From a virus: a DNA stretch of 43,612 nt. Where the stretch lies: positions 1-43,612 of IMG/VR virus record IMGVR_UViG_3300044838_000064. One strand, written 5' to 3'. Shown in pieces: positions 41,887 to 43,612 of the stretch. The stretch's first letter is position 1, and each line of letters opens with the position of its first letter. Under the pieces are notes generated by a model that saw only the letters and a program-made list of their open reading frames with translations, was not told the origin of the DNA and did not search any database. The position numbers and the translations under genes are program-made.

Positions 41887-42075
41887 ATGAGGATACAATT
41901 AGGCAGCAAATATCGGGACAAAATCACGAAACGGGAAGGCATTGCAACATCTCGCACGGAATACCTTACCGGTGCGCCAAACATAGGGCTTGAACGAGAG
42001 GGCGATGCTCACATTCATTATTTCAAGGAGGATCGCTTGGAGTTAATTCAACCGCAATCGGCACCGACTCAGTAA
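41887..42075 (+). CDS. Small phage protein (LGSKYRDKITKREGIAT type)
   Basis: A 62-residue protein of a type I recognise as common in phages (LGSKYRDKITKREGIATSRT, then EYLTGAPNIGLEREG), likely a small beta-barrel (SH3-like). Function unknown. Confidence 0.65.
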   Translation: MRIQLGSKYRDKITKREGIATSRTEYLTGAPNIGLEREGDAHIHYFKEDRLELIQPQSAPTQ

Positions 42076-42100
42076 AGCAGCAGCAGCGCAAACGCGTGTA

Positions 42101-43064
42101 ATGCTGAATGAGCACCTCGACATTTTCTCTGGGATCGGCGGATTCGCGCTCGCTGCGCAATGGGCTGGATTCAAAACCGTCGCGTTCTGCGAGTCAGACG
42201 CAAGATGCCGAGCATTTCTCGAAAAGCGATGGGCATTGCCCGTCCATCCCGACATCCGAAAGCTGGACGGACGAAATTATACAGGAATCTCTCTTGTCAC
42301 CGGCGGACCGCCATGCCAGCCCACCAGCCGCGCCGGGAAACAAGGAGGCGAGGGAGATGACCGCTGGCTCTGGCCGGAAGCTCTGCGCGTGCTTGGTGAA
42401 GCAAAGCCGGATTGCGTCGTTTTCGAAAACCCTCCTGGCATCCTCGAACGTGGGGATCGACGGAATACTTTCTGAGATGGGAAGGCTCGGCTACGAAGCG
42501 CAATGCTTCGATATTCCGGCTTGTGCCGTGGACTCGCCGCAACTGCGACATCGAATCTGGATTGTCGGGTTACTGGCCCACTCCAAGAGCAGAGGACTCG
42601 GAGCAGACGGGCGCTCATCAGGGAGTAGCGGACACGCTGACGAGTGCGGCGAAAACAGTTCCGTGGCCGACACCTCAGAGCCGGGACGAGAAGGGCGAGA
42701 CGCAGAACGCGCACCGGATGGATGCGGTTCCGAACGTGCTCAAAGCCTCGTGGCCGGCGCCGCAGGAGCACGACAAGACCGGGAAACGGGGCAAGAACAA
42801 CACGTTCAGCGACGGGCATTACTATCCGCACGATCTGGCGACGGTGAGCGAACAGCTTGGCAAAACGCAATATGGCTGCCTTGCGCGGACGGAAAGCTTC
42901 GTCGTGCGCCTGACGACTCTTTCATGCTGGTTGATGGGGTATTCTCCGAGGTATCTGGCATTGTGGGAAGCCGCCCGCACCGTTCGCTCCTCGGCGCGCT
43001 CGGCAATTCCATCGTCCCGCAAGTCGCAGTCGAAATCCTCAAAGCCGTAAAATCCAGCCTGTGA
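42101..43064 (+). pseudogene. C5-cytosine DNA methyltransferase with +1 frameshift
   Basis: Motif I (LDIFSGIGGF), motif IV (GGPPCQPTS) and motif VI (VVFENPPGIL) lie in the frame starting at 42101, which ends at 42475. Motif VIII (SPQLRHRIWIVG) and the end (LGALGNSIVPQVAVEIL) lie in the +1 frame, open to 43064. Dropping one G of the GGGG run at 42452-42455 joins them (42101-42454 plus 42456-43064) into a 320-residue protein with all core motifs. Either the gene is newly broken, expressed by frameshifting, or the extra G is a sequence error. In the stretch 42570-42890 a third frame is also motif-like (WPTPRAEDSEQTGAH). The enzyme would methylate cytosine at C5. Confidence 0.8.
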
Positions 43065-43612
43065 AGCTCACGCCCAGAATCATCGCCTTATTCTGGAGTC
43101 ACGTCCTCGTCTCTGATAACGGATGCTGGCTCTGGACTGGGGCTATATCCAACGGCTACGGAATAATGCGGATATCGGGCAACGGCGTTTTAGCTCACCG
43201 CATCGCATTCGCGATAGGAGTCAATTCACGATCCCTAGAGAATCGGCGGATTCTACATCAGCCAGGTTGCCCTCGGAGCTGCGTCAGACCAGATCATCTC
43301 ATTGCCGGTCACGCAATTGCCATACACGATCAATTCACTACATTACCCGTATGCCGTGAACGCCGGCGGCAACTCAGGAAGCGGGCCAAGGGTGTCTGCA
43401 TAAAGTCCGCCTGCCCTGAACCTGCGGTGATGCACGGTCGCTGCGCTCTACATGCGGTTGCATTCCGAGAGGCGCAACGAATCAGGTGCGGTTCAGTCCG
43501 TCGCAACAACTCACTTAGTTACAGGGTATGCGAGCTCAAGCCAGCGCGTATTGATGATGCTATTACGCGCACGGGTCCTTCCCAGGATCAACGGACAACG
43601 GAGGTTCCGAAG
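43061..43612 (+). CDS. HNH endonuclease-like protein, open at the window edge
   Basis: The GTG at 43061 overlaps the methyltransferase stop, and 184 codons stay open to the last base. The protein shows the HNH_3 lead-in CWLWTGAISNGYGIMRIS, then VLAHRIAFAI, and a core LHQPGCPRSCVRPDHLIAGH. A later Cys/His cluster (CIKSACPEPAVMHGRCALH) looks like a small zinc ribbon. If the two 10-base ends are merged, the frame continues TTC GAC TAA and stops at position 19 of the window. It is another homing-type nuclease or a partial one. Confidence 0.75.
   Translation, partial: MKLTPRIIALFWSHVLVSDNGCWLWTGAISNGYGIMRISGNGVLAHRIAFAIGVNSRSLENRRILHQPGCPRSCVRPDHLIAGHAIAIHDQFTTLPVCRERRRQLRKRAKGVCIKSACPEPAVMHGRCALHAVAFREAQRIRCGSVRRNNSLSYRVCELKPARIDDAITRTGPSQDQRTTEVPK
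43603..43612. repeat. Terminal direct repeat, right copy
   Basis: GGTTCCGAAG, identical to positions 1-10. See the left copy for the two explanations (circular overlap or cohesive end). Confidence 0.7.

Noticed and set aside
42277-42870. Reverse-strand 197-residue frame
   Set aside because: Arg-rich shadow of the methyltransferase region with no motif.
1-43612. tRNA genes or integrase/att site
   Set aside because: No cloverleaf-like or integrase-like sequence was found by reading; this is not a computed search.

Overview
The window is essentially one tailed-phage genome. It has a lambda-type head gene order, a tail assembly chaperone with a programmed frameshift, a lysis region, and a recombination/replication/DNA-modification region, with almost every gene on the + strand and joined by ATGA, GTGA or TAATG overlaps. 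The first and last 10 bases are identical, and a reading frame open at the right edge closes 9 bases after the join, so the contig is probably a circular or cohesive-ended genome of about 43.6 kb. No integrase, tRNA, rRNA or CRISPR array was seen. The many signal peptides and lipoboxes, and spanin/holin-like genes, suggest a Gram-negative host. The lineage cannot be fixed from the sequence; the style (FN3-like lipoproteins, Thr-Pro linker plus LamG lectin) would suit an uncultured environmental bacterium.

Left region (1-7015) is packaging. It holds a Cys-Ser-X repeat protein, the small terminase, a PAPS-reductase-like gene, and a large terminase split into an ATPase gene (2789-3979) and a nuclease gene (6209-7015). 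The 2.2 kb between the halves carries small cargo genes that partly duplicate genes next to the small terminase. A 240-bp stretch of DnaA-box-like repeats containing a perfect 30-bp inverted repeat (1707-1944) is a candidate replication origin.

7091-18909 is the head module: gpW-like joining protein, portal, then an unusual block of fibre-like proteins, a lipoprotein, a J-domain/NUMOD3-like protein and a membrane coiled-coil protein, then a fused prohead protease-capsid gene and a strong terminator. 19018-30895 is the connector, tail tube, chaperone (G/GT frameshift on GGGAAAC), tape measure, distal tail and a second fibre block. That block ends with a diverged copy of the lipoprotein/J-domain pair. 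A three-gene leftward cassette (26393-26905) interrupts the tail module.

30976-34064 looks like lysis: secreted peptide, holin-like protein, lipoprotein, and a lysozyme-like endolysin, with a reverse-strand HNH endonuclease gene inserted. 34095-43612 holds an HNH-like nuclease, a coiled-coil protein, a RecT/Erf-like annealing protein, an SF2 helicase overlapping a beta-class DNA methyltransferase, another HNH protein, a phage sliding clamp, an XRE regulator beside a perfect 18-bp palindrome, a frameshifted C5-cytosine methyltransferase, and an HNH gene that crosses the contig join. The sliding clamp and the DnaA-like boxes together suggest the phage recruits the host initiator and polymerase III.
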